A stretch of 13,336 bases of DNA from an uncultured Collinsella sp. GTDB lineage: Bacteria; Actinomycetota; Coriobacteriia; Coriobacteriales; Coriobacteriaceae. Both the position numbers and the translations under genes were made by a program. The stretch is from positions 1 through 13,336 of the forward strand of contig CABUUG010000039.1 in the NCBI GenBank assembly GCA_902494605.1, given 5' to 3'. Below the pieces are notes generated by a model. The model had not been told where the DNA came from and made no database searches. It saw only the letters and a program-made list of their open reading frames with translations. Positions 1 through 7,020 of the stretch are shown here, piece after piece (within the stretch, counting starts at the first letter, position 1; each line of letters starts with the position of its first letter).

Positions 1-52
1 AACGGTATATGGTTCGTTTCATCTGCGTTTTCCGTCGCGAAGCTTAAAAGCT

Positions 53-81
53 ATTATGCGAAACCGCCCTGTCGATTGCAA
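53..81 (-). promoter_or_regulatory. Candidate promoter reading left out of the window
   Basis: On the minus strand a TTGCAA hexamer (76-81) and a CATAAT hexamer (53-58) are separated by exactly 17 bp, close to the sigma-70-type consensus. It lies beyond the rho terminator and points left, so it would drive a gene outside the window. No coding sequence is visible in 1-228 on either strand. This is a sequence match only. Confidence 0.4.
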
Positions 82-160
82 GCGACGATGTCGGATTGAA
101 ACGGGAAACCTGCTGCTTGCCAGTCTTATGGTCAAAAATAAGTGCGGAGCGGCGATATGG

Positions 161-191
161 AAAAGGGCCGAGGCGCAAGCCCCGACCCTTT
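161..191 (-). terminator. Hairpin terminator downstream of rho
   Basis: A 13-bp stem (arms 162-174 and 179-191, loop of 4) lies 37 bp past the rho stop. In the minus-strand transcript it closes completely if two G-U pairs are allowed. It ends in four Ts, three of them inside the stem, so it is a short-tailed intrinsic terminator. The outer words GCGAT (152-156) and ATCGC (192-196) could extend it through an internal loop. Confidence 0.6.
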
Positions 192-228
192 ATCGCATTG
201 ATGACTATCGCTGCGTTTGGATGACAAC

Positions 229-2784
229 CTAGAACGTCTGCTCGTAGTCGCTGTGCTTTTTGGCCGAACGCACCAGGAACTCCTGGTTGGTGTTGGTGCC
301 CTTAAGACCCTTGATAAACGATGCGGCTGCGCGCTCGGTGTTGTTCATGCCGGCAAGAATGCGACGCAGACCAAAGACAAACGGACGCATCTGCTCGTCA
401 ACCAACAGGTCCTCGTTACGCGTACCGGAGGCAACGGGGTCGATAGCCGGGAAGATGCGGCGGTCGGCCAGGTCGCGGTCGAGCTTAAGCTCCATGTTGC
501 CGGTGCCCTTGAACTCCTCAAAGATGACCTCGTCCATCTTGGAACCAGTGTCGATGAGGGCAGAGGCCAGGATGGTGAGCGAGCCACCGTTCTCGATATT
601 ACGGGCTGCACCCAGGAAGCGCTTGGGAGGATACAGTGCCGCCGAATCGACGCCGCCCGAAAGGATGCGGCCTGAGGCGGGCGCCGCCAAGTTGTAGGCG
701 CGGGCAAGACGCGTGATGGAGTCGAGCACCACCACAACATCGCCGCCCAGCTCCACGATGCGCTTGGCGCGCTCGATGACAAGCTCTGCCACGCGAGTGT
801 GGTTATCGGCGGGCATATCGAAGGTCGACGCCACAACCTCGCCCTTGATGGAACGCTGCATATCGGTGACCTCTTCGGGGCGCTCGTCGACGAGCAGGCA
901 GATGAGGTGCACCTCGGGGTTGTTAATCGAGATAGACTGGCAGATCTTCTTGAGGATCGTGGTCTTGCCGGCCTTGGGCGGGGACACGATCAGGCCACGC
1001 TGACCCTTGCCGATCGGCGACACGATGTCGATTGCGCGACCGGTAATGGAGTCCTTGCCGTGCTCCATGCGCAGCGGCTCATTGGGATAGACCGGGGTGA
1101 GGTCGCCGAACTTGGGACGGTTGCGAATCTGCTCGGGGTCCAGACCGTTGACGGTCGTGATTTTGGCGAGGCCGGCGCGCTTGTCGCCGCCGCGCGAAGG
1201 ACGCAGCGAGCCCTCGATGACGTCGCCCGTGCGCAGGCGCGCGGAGCGGATGAGGTAGGCGGGCACGAAGGCGTCGTCGTTGGACTTCATGTAGCCATGG
1301 GCGTGGATGATGCCGGAGCTGTCCGGGCGAATCTGCAGAATGCCCTTGATGTCGCGGAAGCCCTCTGCCTTCGCGGCGGTGACGTAGATCTCCTCGACGA
1401 GCTCGGCTTTCTTCTTGCCGGTCGTCTCGATCTCGAACTCCTTGGCCTTCTCGCGCAGTTCGGCGACCTTCATGGCAGCGAGCTCCTCACGCGAAAGCGT
1501 GGGCTCGGTGGGGGCGGCGTTGCGCTCCTTGTTGCGCTGTTTGCGATCGCGCTGGCGGTTGCGGCGGTCGTTGTTGCGCTCGTCCTTGCGCTCGTTGCGC
1601 TCCTCGTTGCGCTTGTGCTGGCGACGGTTGGGACGAGTGCCGTCTTCGCCCTCGGCAGGCGCGGCGCCATCGTTTGCGGCGGCATCGGCGTTAGCCGCAG
1701 TATCATCGCTGACCTCGGCCTTGGAATCGCCCTGCAGCCCGGCATCAGCCTGCTGTTCGGCGGCCTTGGCCTTAGCGGACTTCTTACGACCGCGCTTGGG
1801 CTTCTCGGACGCAGGCCGTTCGACGTCTTGGGGCTCGGCGGCATCAGTCGATGCATCGGCGGTTGTCTCGGCGGAATCCTCGGACGCACCCTTCTTGGCA
1901 GCCTTGGCCTTGGACGTGCGCTTAGCAGCAGTACGATGGCTGCGACCAGGACGGACGTCGGCGGGCTCGACATCGGCGGGAGCGGCCTCGGAAGTCGTAG
2001 CATCCTGGACGGGTGCATCGGCAGCGGTTGCAGACTCGGCGGTCGCCGCAGCATCCCGAGCGGCGGCGGCTGCGGCTGCGGCCTTCTCTGCCTCGACGAA
2101 GGCCTTGGGCTTGCGACCGCGACGGTGCGGGCGCAAAGCCGGATCGACAACGGGAACTTCGCTGGCCTCGACAGGCGCAGCGGGCTCAGTTGGCGATGCG
2201 CCCTCCCCTGCCGCGGAACGGACCGAAGCCTCAGTGAGCTCGGGGGTTACCTGTTCAGCAACCTGCTCGGCCTTAGCAGCCGTGCGACGGCGTGTGCGCG
2301 GTGCCGGCTTCTCGGTCGGTTGGTCGGCGGCAGGGGTCTCGGGCACAGACGGGGCTGCAAGCTCGGTCAGAGCCGCGGCCTCGCGCTCGGCAGCACGACG
2401 GCGGGCGCGCACCACCTGAGCCTCGCTAATCTGCGCCAACGCACGTGCCTGCGCGACCTCATCGGAAATCGGCGCCGAGGAGTCAGCTGCAACGGTGCGC
2501 TTGGCGCGCGTCGTGCGCGTGGTACGGCGCTTGGGCTTGGTGACCTCCTCGCCGTCAGCAGCAGGCTTGGTCGTGCGGCGCGTACGCTTGGGCTTTGCCG
2601 GAGCAGCCTCCTCACCAGTTGCAGGCACGGCCTTCTCAGCCGCTGCAGGCGTAGGCGTCGAAGCAGCCTTAGGCGTCTCAGGAGCCGAGGCTTGCGCGGG
2701 CGCCGCGACCTGGTCCGACGCAACCGGTGCAGCGGGAGCGGTCTGCGTCGTCGTTATTTCGTTTTCTTGCTGTTGATCAGACAC
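229..2784 (-). CDS. rho: Transcription termination factor Rho with long N-terminal extension
   Basis: Hexameric RNA-dependent ATPase that ends transcription by loading on nascent RNA and pulling it from RNA polymerase. The last ~424 of 851 residues match a standard-length Rho: Rho_N helical domain ~429-475, cold-shock-like RNA-binding domain ~476-550, Walker A SPPKAGKTT 601-609, catalytic-glutamate segment VDERPEEVTDM 632-642, Walker B VVVVLDS 683-689, Q-loop around GGVDSAALYPPKRF 710-723, R-loop FKGTGNMEL 758-766, and an arginine-finger candidate in SGTRNE (R789). Residues 1-428 are low-complexity Ala/Pro/Glu/Thr with about eight Lys/Arg clusters, ending in an Arg/Asn-rich stretch 384-422. 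The start is GTG: an in-frame stop lies three codons upstream, and no strong Shine-Dalgarno is seen. Actinobacterial Rho proteins commonly carry inserts of this kind, though about 430 residues is long. Confidence 0.97.
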   Translation of the reverse strand: MSDQQQENEITTTQTAPAAPVASDQVAAPAQASAPETPKAASTPTPAAAEKAVPATGEEAAPAKPKRTRRTTKPAADGEEVTKPKRRTTRTTRAKRTVAADSSAPISDEVAQARALAQISEAQVVRARRRAAEREAAALTELAAPSVPETPAADQPTEKPAPRTRRRTAAKAEQVAEQVTPELTEASVRSAAGEGASPTEPAAPVEASEVPVVDPALRPHRRGRKPKAFVEAEKAAAAAAAARDAAATAESATAADAPVQDATTSEAAPADVEPADVRPGRSHRTAAKRTSKAKAAKKGASEDSAETTADASTDAAEPQDVERPASEKPKRGRKKSAKAKAAEQQADAGLQGDSKAEVSDDTAANADAAANDGAAPAEGEDGTRPNRRQHKRNEERNERKDERNNDRRNRQRDRKQRNKERNAAPTEPTLSREELAAMKVAELREKAKEFEIETTGKKKAELVEEIYVTAAKAEGFRDIKGILQIRPDSSGIIHAHGYMKSNDDAFVPAYLIRSARLRTGDVIEGSLRPSRGGDKRAGLAKITTVNGLDPEQIRNRPKFGDLTPVYPNEPLRMEHGKDSITGRAIDIVSPIGKGQRGLIVSPPKAGKTTILKKICQSISINNPEVHLICLLVDERPEEVTDMQRSIKGEVVASTFDMPADNHTRVAELVIERAKRIVELGGDVVVVLDSITRLARAYNLAAPASGRILSGGVDSAALYPPKRFLGAARNIENGGSLTILASALIDTGSKMDEVIFEEFKGTGNMELKLDRDLADRRIFPAIDPVASGTRNEDLLVDEQMRPFVFGLRRILAGMNNTERAAASFIKGLKGTNTNQEFLVRSAKKHSDYEQTF

Positions 2785-2810
2785 AGTGTTTGCTCAACTT
2801 TCTTTTCAAG

Positions 2811-2882
2811 CCCTGTGATCACATGCTCCCTGCATAAACCTTCAGGGCGGCTAAACAGTCTAGCTCCGTCAAATACCGACGG
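2811..2882 (-). promoter_or_regulatory. Structured rho 5' leader
   Basis: Between the candidate rho promoter and the GTG start lies about 140 nt of leader. It contains a hairpin CCGTC/GACGG with a 7-nt loop (2866-2882), a hairpin CCCTG/CAGGG with a 10-nt loop (2828-2847) and a perfect 10-bp palindrome TGTGATCACA (2814-2823). Rho is autoregulated through attenuation in its own leader in enteric bacteria. A similar role here is inference from leader length and structure only. Confidence 0.35.
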
Positions 2883-2928
2883 ACATCATTGATCTGTATC
2901 GAGATATTTGCGTCATATACGCAGCGTT

Positions 2929-2956
2929 AGTGTAACACAACCGCCGCCACCTGCAA
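2929..2956 (-). promoter_or_regulatory. Candidate rho promoter (extended -10)
   Basis: On the minus strand TTGCAG (2951-2956) and TACACT (2929-2934) are separated by 16 bp. A TG one base upstream of the -10 gives an extended -10 pattern. It would start transcription near 2922, about 140 nt before the rho GTG. It is the best-matching pair I found upstream of rho. Confidence 0.45.
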
Positions 2957-2966
2957 CTTAGTCATT

Positions 2967-3009
2967 GGGGACGTTCTTAAACGACTAGTCAAAAGGGACA
3001 TTCTTCCCC
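2967..3009 (+). repeat. GGGAC-core repeat dimer, 27-bp period
   Basis: Two units, GGGACGTTCTT (2968-2978) and GGGACATTCTT (2995-3005), are exactly 27 bp apart. Each is preceded at the same distance by TAGTCA (2960-2965 and 2987-2992). The block begins GGGGA and ends TCCCC. The word GGGGACGTTC (2967-2976) recurs inverted at 9883-9892 in another 27-bp dimer. No protein-coding signal covers it, so this looks like a dispersed intergenic repeat. Confidence 0.65.
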
Positions 3010-3037
3010 TAAGGCGCCTTGAAATGGAGCGACTAAG

Positions 3038-3409
3038 GAGCAAATCCGTGGCGTCGGGATTCGCCGTGTCACGAAACGCGCCTATCTACTACGCTTGCCC
3101 CCGGACCCCTGACCATACCCTTGTTTTTTCAAAAACAACGAGTCTGCTACCTGCGGTTTTAATATCGTACTTTTCGGCATGGTTCGGGATATGCGTCCAA
3201 ACGTAGGAGATGAGCCCAATTCGTGGCGGACGGTATCCCGCCACCCCTCCTCGAGACAAAAATGATCCGTTTTCCTCCGTCCCAAGGGACAATTTTCAAA
3301 ACTATGCCAGATTACGGGGCCCGAATGATGCAAGCCAACCATACCCTGCATTTTCAAGAAACAATAAACCGTCTACCTGCAGTTTTATTTTCACTGCTTT
3401 CGCCATGGT
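3038..3409. repeat. Two diverged tandem copies of an intergenic repeat
   Basis: Copy A and copy B share two blocks. The first is GAGC-n-AAT-CGTGGCG followed by CGCC (A from 3038, B from 3212). The second is a gap-free 72-bp match from ACCATACCC to CATGGT (A 3112-3183, B 3338-3409), about two-thirds identical by hand count. The segment between the blocks is ~51 bp longer in B and contains GTCCC-AA-GGGAC (3279-3290). B also has a 7-bp hairpin GTGGCGG/CCGCCAC (3223-3244). On the minus strand the second block opens into related 32- and 34-codon frames (3082-3180 and 3302-3406). Differences are not concentrated at third codon positions (about 8, 9 and 6 at positions 1, 2 and 3), so protein coding is not supported. 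Confidence 0.6.
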
Positions 3410-3493
3410 CGCTAGGCAGCGATTCAGCCCCGTAAAGCGGTATAGTTGCTTTTTTGTAGCATTTTCCAACACGCCCAAAAGCCCCGCCAAACG

Positions 3494-3527
3494 AAAAAAG
3501 CCCGACCTCCGCATGGAGATCGGGCTT
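3494..3527 (-). terminator. Intrinsic terminator of argS
   Basis: A 13-bp stem (arms 3515-3527 and 3498-3510, one G-U pair in the minus-strand RNA) closes on a 4-nt loop and runs into six Ts on the minus strand (3494-3499). It begins 46 bp after the argS stop codon. The shape is a canonical Rho-independent terminator. Confidence 0.9.
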
Positions 3528-3573
3528 ATAGGGCTCAGCAAAGCCGAACCTACACGGTCAAATGACTCGCAGA

Positions 3574-5427
3574 TTACATCTGCTCGGGCGCAGAAACGCC
3601 AACGAGGGTGAGCACCAGGGCGAGCGTCACGCGGACGGCGTCGCAAGCGGCCAGACGGGCGCGCGAAAGCTCGGGGTCGACGGGACGGCCCTCGCTCGGC
3701 AGAACCTGGCAGGCAGCGTAGAAGCTGTGGAAGTCGCCGGCGAGCTCCTCAGCAAAGTGCGTCAGACGGAACGGGGCGCGGTCGCGAGCGCAGCTGGCGA
3801 TGAGGTCGGTGAGCTCGTTGAGCTTGCGCGAAAGGGCGAGCTCGGTCGGGTCGGTCAGCAGCGAGTAATCGACGTTCTCACCGATGGCCTTGGCGGCGAC
3901 GGCCTTCATGCCCATCTCGTCAGCCTGCTCGGGCGTAACGTCAGCGGCACGACGCAGGATGGAGCACACGCGGGCGTGAGCGTACTGCACGTAATAGACC
4001 GGGTTGGAGTTGTCGCGCTTCTTGACGGCCTCGATATCGAAGTCGACCATCTGGTTGGAGCTCTTGGAGATGAGCGTGTAACGAGCGGCGTCGGAGCCGA
4101 CCTCGTCGACGAGCTCCTGCAGGGTCACCATGGTGCCCTTACGCTTGGACATACGGACGGGCTTGCCGTTGCGCAGCAGGTTGACGAGCTGGCCCAGCAG
4201 AACCTCAAACTTGCCGGGATAGCCAAGAGCGTCGCAGACGCAGCGGACGCGCTCGATGTAGCCGTGGTGGTCGGCACCCCAGATGTCGATGACGTGGTCG
4301 ACGCGCTGGAACTTATCCCAGTGATAGGCAACGTCGGATGCAAAGTAGGTGTACTCGCCGTCGGACTTGATCAGGACGCGGTCCTTGTCATCGCCCAGGT
4401 CGGTGGAGCGGAACCACAGGGCGCCGTCCTTGGTGTAGAGGTAGCCCATCTTGTCGAGCTTCTCAAAAGCGCGGTCGACGGCAGAGGTGCCGGCGGTCTC
4501 GCCCTCGGTGTCCTTCACGTACAGCGAACGCTCGGAGTACCAACGATCGAAGTCGCAGTTGACGGCATGGCAGAGGTCGCGCATGTTGTCGACCATCTTC
4601 ACGTAGCCGCGCTCACGGAAGCTCTCCATGCGCTCCTGCGGATCGGCCTCGACCCACTTGTCGCCGTCGGTGCGCCAGAACTCGGCAGCCTCGTCGATGA
4701 TGTAGTCGCCGCCGTAGGAATCCTTGCCCAGGGTCTCGGCGAAGTTGTCCTGATACGGATGGGTCTCGGGGTGCTCGTCGTTCTCGTCGGCAACAAAGGC
4801 GTCGCGGTCGGCGATCAGCAGCTTGTGAGCCTCGTCGATATCCACGCCCTGCTTGGCGATGATGTCGGCAAGCTGCATATAGCGCGTGCTGATGGAGTTG
4901 CCGAAGGTGTTCATCTGAGAGCCGTGGTCGTTGATGTAGAACTCACGCTGGATGTCGTAACCGGCGTGGTCCATGACGCGGCAGAGCGAGTCGCCCAAAG
5001 CGGCCCAGCGGCCGTGGCCGATGTGCATGGGGCCGACAGGGTTAGCGGAAACGAACTCGACCTGGGTCTTCAGGCCACCACCGACGTTGGACTTAGCGAA
5101 GTCCATGCCCTTCTCGCGGGCCTCGCCAAAGATGGCATTCTTGACGGCAACGGAGAGGTAGAAGTTGATAAAGCCGGGGCCTGCGATCTCGACCTTCTCA
5201 ATCGCGGGGTCCTCGGGCATATGGGCAACGATGGCCTCGGCGATCTTGCGCGGGGCGCAATGGGCCAGCTTGGCGGACTTCAGGGCCATGGTAGAGGTCC
5301 ACTCGCCATGAGAAGTGTCAGCCGGTCGCTCGATGGCGCAATCGTCAAGTTCAAATGCGGAAAGGTCGCCGGCCTCCTGGGCCGCAGCAAGCGCAGCGCG
5401 TACCAGCTCTTCAATCTTCTCGGGCAT
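3574..5427 (-). CDS. argS: Arginyl-tRNA synthetase
   Basis: Class I aminoacyl-tRNA synthetase that charges tRNA-Arg with arginine in an ATP-dependent reaction in the cytoplasm. The 617-residue product has the N-terminal Arg-specific additional domain (~1-100), the HIGH signature at 135-138 within SANPVGPMHIGHG, a KMSKS-type loop MSKRKG at 426-431, and a DALR-type anticodon-binding domain from ~480 to the typical C-terminus VSAPEQM. An in-frame ATG 43 codons upstream exists. I chose the ATG at 5427 because AAGGAGG sits 5 nt before it and the protein then begins as the family does. Length is slightly above the usual ~550-590 residues. It is a single-gene unit with its own terminator, divergent from the CarD-family gene. 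Confidence 0.97.
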   Translation of the reverse strand: MPEKIEELVRAALAAAQEAGDLSAFELDDCAIERPADTSHGEWTSTMALKSAKLAHCAPRKIAEAIVAHMPEDPAIEKVEIAGPGFINFYLSVAVKNAIFGEAREKGMDFAKSNVGGGLKTQVEFVSANPVGPMHIGHGRWAALGDSLCRVMDHAGYDIQREFYINDHGSQMNTFGNSISTRYMQLADIIAKQGVDIDEAHKLLIADRDAFVADENDEHPETHPYQDNFAETLGKDSYGGDYIIDEAAEFWRTDGDKWVEADPQERMESFRERGYVKMVDNMRDLCHAVNCDFDRWYSERSLYVKDTEGETAGTSAVDRAFEKLDKMGYLYTKDGALWFRSTDLGDDKDRVLIKSDGEYTYFASDVAYHWDKFQRVDHVIDIWGADHHGYIERVRCVCDALGYPGKFEVLLGQLVNLLRNGKPVRMSKRKGTMVTLQELVDEVGSDAARYTLISKSSNQMVDFDIEAVKKRDNSNPVYYVQYAHARVCSILRRAADVTPEQADEMGMKAVAAKAIGENVDYSLLTDPTELALSRKLNELTDLIASCARDRAPFRLTHFAEELAGDFHSFYAACQVLPSEGRPVDPELSRARLAACDAVRVTLALVLTLVGVSAPEQM

Positions 5428-5507
5428 AGATCCTCCTTGTGTTAAAGCCCCCGAGCTCTTGGTCACTCGTAGGGCAAAAGCCAGAGTTTGTAGCACTCTA
5501 TCACAAG

Positions 5508-5519
5508 CAGTAGCTACTG
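5508..5519. promoter_or_regulatory. 12-bp perfect palindrome upstream of argS
   Basis: CAGTAGCTACTG reads the same on both strands. It sits ~80 bp upstream of the argS start, just upstream of the weak GATAGA -10 candidate. That would suit an operator, but no regulator can be named. Confidence 0.3.
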
Positions 5520-5739
5520 TCGCAGGGTAAAGCCAATCGATATTGCATATGCACAAAATTGACTACAGCTTGTATGGAGTCACTCAAAGATGCCGGTCTG
5601 CCTGCAGATTATGCAAGCGTTGAAAATGCATAAAGGTGTGAATGAGCTGCGTCTGTTATCGAATACTCTTACCTATCGGAGTTGTGTGCTTTTCCTGCAT
5701 AATGTGAGGATTTGCGCACGTCAGCGTGTTATTCTAGAC

Positions 5740-5755
5740 ATACGTAAATACGTAT
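5740..5755. promoter_or_regulatory. Inverted repeat ATACGTA-AA-TACGTAT before the CarD-family gene
   Basis: Two perfect 7-bp half-sites are separated by 2 bp, ending 14 bp before the start codon and abutting the Shine-Dalgarno GGAGG. The AT-rich palindrome stands out from its surroundings and would overlap or closely follow the transcription start. A repressor or autoregulatory operator is plausible; as RNA it could also form a small hairpin near the ribosome-binding site. Confidence 0.45.
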
Positions 5756-5769
5756 AAGTTGGAGGTAGC

Positions 5770-6255
5770 ATGTTCTCAATCGGTCAACACGTCATTCATC
5801 CGGGTCAGGGAGTCTGCACCGTCGTCGGTTTTAGGGACGACACACCGCAGCCCATGCTGCTGCTCGAGACCAAGCAGGGACATGCGCAGACAATCCTCAT
5901 GTACCCCGTGGCGCAGGCCGCCCGTTTGCACGCCGCTATCTCGCAGCAAGATGCCGAGCACCTGCTGAGCCACTACGACGAGCTGGAGTGCGACACCTTT
6001 ACCGAGCGCAACAGCTCACTTGAGGAGACGCACTTTAAGCAGCAGCTCAAGCTGGGTGCGCCCGAGACGGTCCGTGTGGCAAAGACCATGATGCACCGCA
6101 TTCGCCAAGCCGAGGAAGCTGATAAAAAACCCAGCTCCTACTACATGCGCGTACTCAAGGAAGCCAAGCGCCGCTCCATCGAGGAGTTCGCTGTGGCCTT
6201 GGGCGTCACCGAGGAGAACGCTGAAGCCCGCCTAGCCCAAGCCGCCCTCAACTAA
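5770..6255 (+). CDS. CarD/CdnL-family transcriptional regulator
   Basis: The family binds the RNA polymerase beta subunit through an N-terminal Tudor-like domain shared with TRCF and stabilises open promoter complexes, often at rRNA and housekeeping promoters. The 161-residue product opens with FSIGQHVIHPGQGVCTVVGF, the typical start of the RNA polymerase-interacting domain (~1-65). A helical C-terminal domain (~100-158) contains SSYYMRVLKEAKRR and EEFAVALGVTEENAEARL, as in CarD proteins. Length matches the family (~160). GGAGG lies 6 nt before the ATG. The gene stands alone with its own terminator. The diagnostic DNA-wedge tryptophan of mycobacterial CarD is not obvious, so a divergent paralogue is possible. 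Confidence 0.85.
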   Translation: MFSIGQHVIHPGQGVCTVVGFRDDTPQPMLLLETKQGHAQTILMYPVAQAARLHAAISQQDAEHLLSHYDELECDTFTERNSSLEETHFKQQLKLGAPETVRVAKTMMHRIRQAEEADKKPSSYYMRVLKEAKRRSIEEFAVALGVTEENAEARLAQAALN

Positions 6256-6268
6256 CCCATCCGCGCCA

Positions 6269-6309
6269 AAAACCACCACAAAGGGGACAGGCACCTTTGT
6301 GGTGGTTTT
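6269..6309 (+). terminator. Repeat-derived terminator, copy 1
   Basis: A perfect 16-bp stem, left arm AAAACCACCACAAAGG (6269-6284) and right arm 6294-6309, encloses the 9-nt loop GGACAGGCA and ends in TTTT. It begins 13 bp after the stop of the CarD-family gene. Loop, inner stem and flanks (CGCGCCA upstream, CTTG downstream) recur 710 bp further on behind the HD-domain gene. The symmetry gives A- and T-runs at both ends, so it could stop transcription from either side. Confidence 0.9.
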
Positions 6310-6363
6310 CTTGTTCTAGTAGTATTCATTCTTATCGATACCCACGAGCACAAGGAGTCTCCT

Positions 6364-6963
6364 ATGGCAGAGCCGCTTACCGCCGGAATCACCCGCGACC
6401 GCGCGTTCGAACTGCTCAACGAGCACAACAAGGACCCGTTCCACATCACCCATGGCGAGACGGTCGAGGGCACTATGCGCTACTTTGCGCGCGAGTTCGA
6501 CCCCGAGAACGAGGAGTTTTGGGGCATCGTCGGTCTGCTGCACGACCTAGATTGGGAGGAGCATGAGGACGACCCCATGAACCACACCATCTATGCTGCC
6601 GAGATTCTTGAGGGCGAAGGTGCGTCTCCCGAGCTCATTCACGCCATCCAGACGCACACGTCCGACTTCAACACCTCGCTGCCCAAGCCCGAGCTGCAGA
6701 TGGAAAAGATCCTGTTTGCCTGCGATGAGCTCACCGGCCTGATCGGCGCTGCAGTCATCATGCGCCCGAGCAAGAGCGTTATGGACTTTACGACCAAGTC
6801 GCTCAAGAAGAAGTTCAAGGACAAGCGCTTTGCCGCCGGCTGCTCGCGCGACGTGATTTCGCAGGGCGCCGAGATGTTGGGCTGGGAGCTCCCCGAGCTC
6901 TTTGACCGCACCATCGCGGCCATGCAGTCCTTCGCGCCCGATCGCGATACCTTCCAGGCCTAA
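6364..6963 (+). CDS. HD-domain protein, putative metal-dependent phosphohydrolase
   Basis: The 199-residue product carries the ordered metal ligands of the HD superfamily: H30 (in FHITHG), the H60-D61 doublet (in GLLHDLDWE) and a distal D121 (in ACDELTGLI). H75 and H98 are further candidate ligands. The superfamily includes nucleotide and cyclic-nucleotide phosphohydrolases; nothing visible fixes the substrate. There is no signal peptide, membrane segment or additional domain, so it should be a soluble single-domain enzyme. AAGGAG precedes the ATG by 6 nt. It lies 108 bp after the CarD-family gene with a strong terminator between, so it probably has its own promoter within ~6310-6345, where only weak matches are seen. 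It ends at a second copy of the same terminator. Confidence 0.85.
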   Translation: MAEPLTAGITRDRAFELLNEHNKDPFHITHGETVEGTMRYFAREFDPENEEFWGIVGLLHDLDWEEHEDDPMNHTIYAAEILEGEGASPELIHAIQTHTSDFNTSLPKPELQMEKILFACDELTGLIGAAVIMRPSKSVMDFTTKSLKKKFKDKRFAAGCSRDVISQGAEMLGWELPELFDRTIAAMQSFAPDRDTFQA

Positions 6964-6978
6964 CCGCCCGCGCCAGCT

Positions 6979-7020
6979 AAAACCGCCACAAAGGGGACAG
7001 GCACCTTTGTGGCGGTTTTT
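6979..7020. terminator. Repeat-derived bidirectional terminator, copy 2
   Basis: A perfect 16-bp stem, left arm AAAACCGCCACAAAGG (6979-6994) and right arm 7004-7019, carries the same loop GGACAGGCA as copy 1 and has a five-T tail on the plus strand. It lies between the convergent HD-domain gene (stop at 6963) and proA (stop at 7033). On the minus strand it ends in TTTT, so it can serve both. Relative to copy 1 the stem has one A-T to G-C change, compensated on the other arm. Confidence 0.9.

Larger units (their letters stand above)
2785..3573. other. 789-bp gene-poor spacer between rho and argS
   Basis: No convincing gene lies here. From right to left on the minus strand it holds the argS terminator (3494-3527), about 80 bp with no recognised feature, a diverged two-copy repeat (3038-3409), the 27-bp GGGAC dimer, and the rho promoter with its leader. 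Open frames of 60-133 codons occur on both strands, but they overlap one another and the repeats and show no ribosome-binding site or family resemblance. Base composition is more AT-rich and patchy than in the flanking genes. Confidence 0.8.
5428..5769. other. Divergent spacer between argS and the CarD-family gene
   Basis: 342 bp with no supported gene. It must hold the promoters for both neighbours, but I see no strong -35/-10 pair for either. A GATAGA hexamer on the minus strand (5497-5502), preceded by TG with one base between, is a weak extended -10 for argS. TTGCGC (5712-5717) and TAGACA (5735-5740) with 17-bp spacing is a weak pair for the CarD-family gene. Two palindromes lie here and are listed separately. 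Confidence 0.6.

Noticed and set aside
2814..2823. TGTGATCACA read as a CRP-type operator
   Set aside because: CRP half-sites need about 6 bp between TGTGA and TCACA; here the spacing is zero and the site lies in the rho leader downstream of the candidate promoter.
799..2892. 697-codon open frame on the plus strand opposite rho
   Set aside because: It is exactly antisense to the well-supported rho gene, has low-complexity Gly/Leu/Arg content, and results from GC-rich codon bias removing stops in the opposite frame.
3082..3406. Two related 32- and 34-codon frames as a small-peptide gene pair
   Set aside because: The copies differ at first and second codon positions as much as at the third, and neither has a ribosome-binding site. 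I treat the region as a non-coding repeat and report it as a finding instead.
3562..5445. 627-codon open frame on the plus strand opposite argS
   Set aside because: Antisense shadow of argS with repetitive Val/Gly/Leu/Asp composition and no family resemblance; argS has catalytic motifs, a ribosome-binding site and a terminator.
5428..5556. 43-codon N-terminal extension of argS from an upstream ATG
   Set aside because: The internal ATG at 5427 has an ideal AAGGAGG and gives the normal family N-terminus; the extension is Cys-rich and unlike the family.
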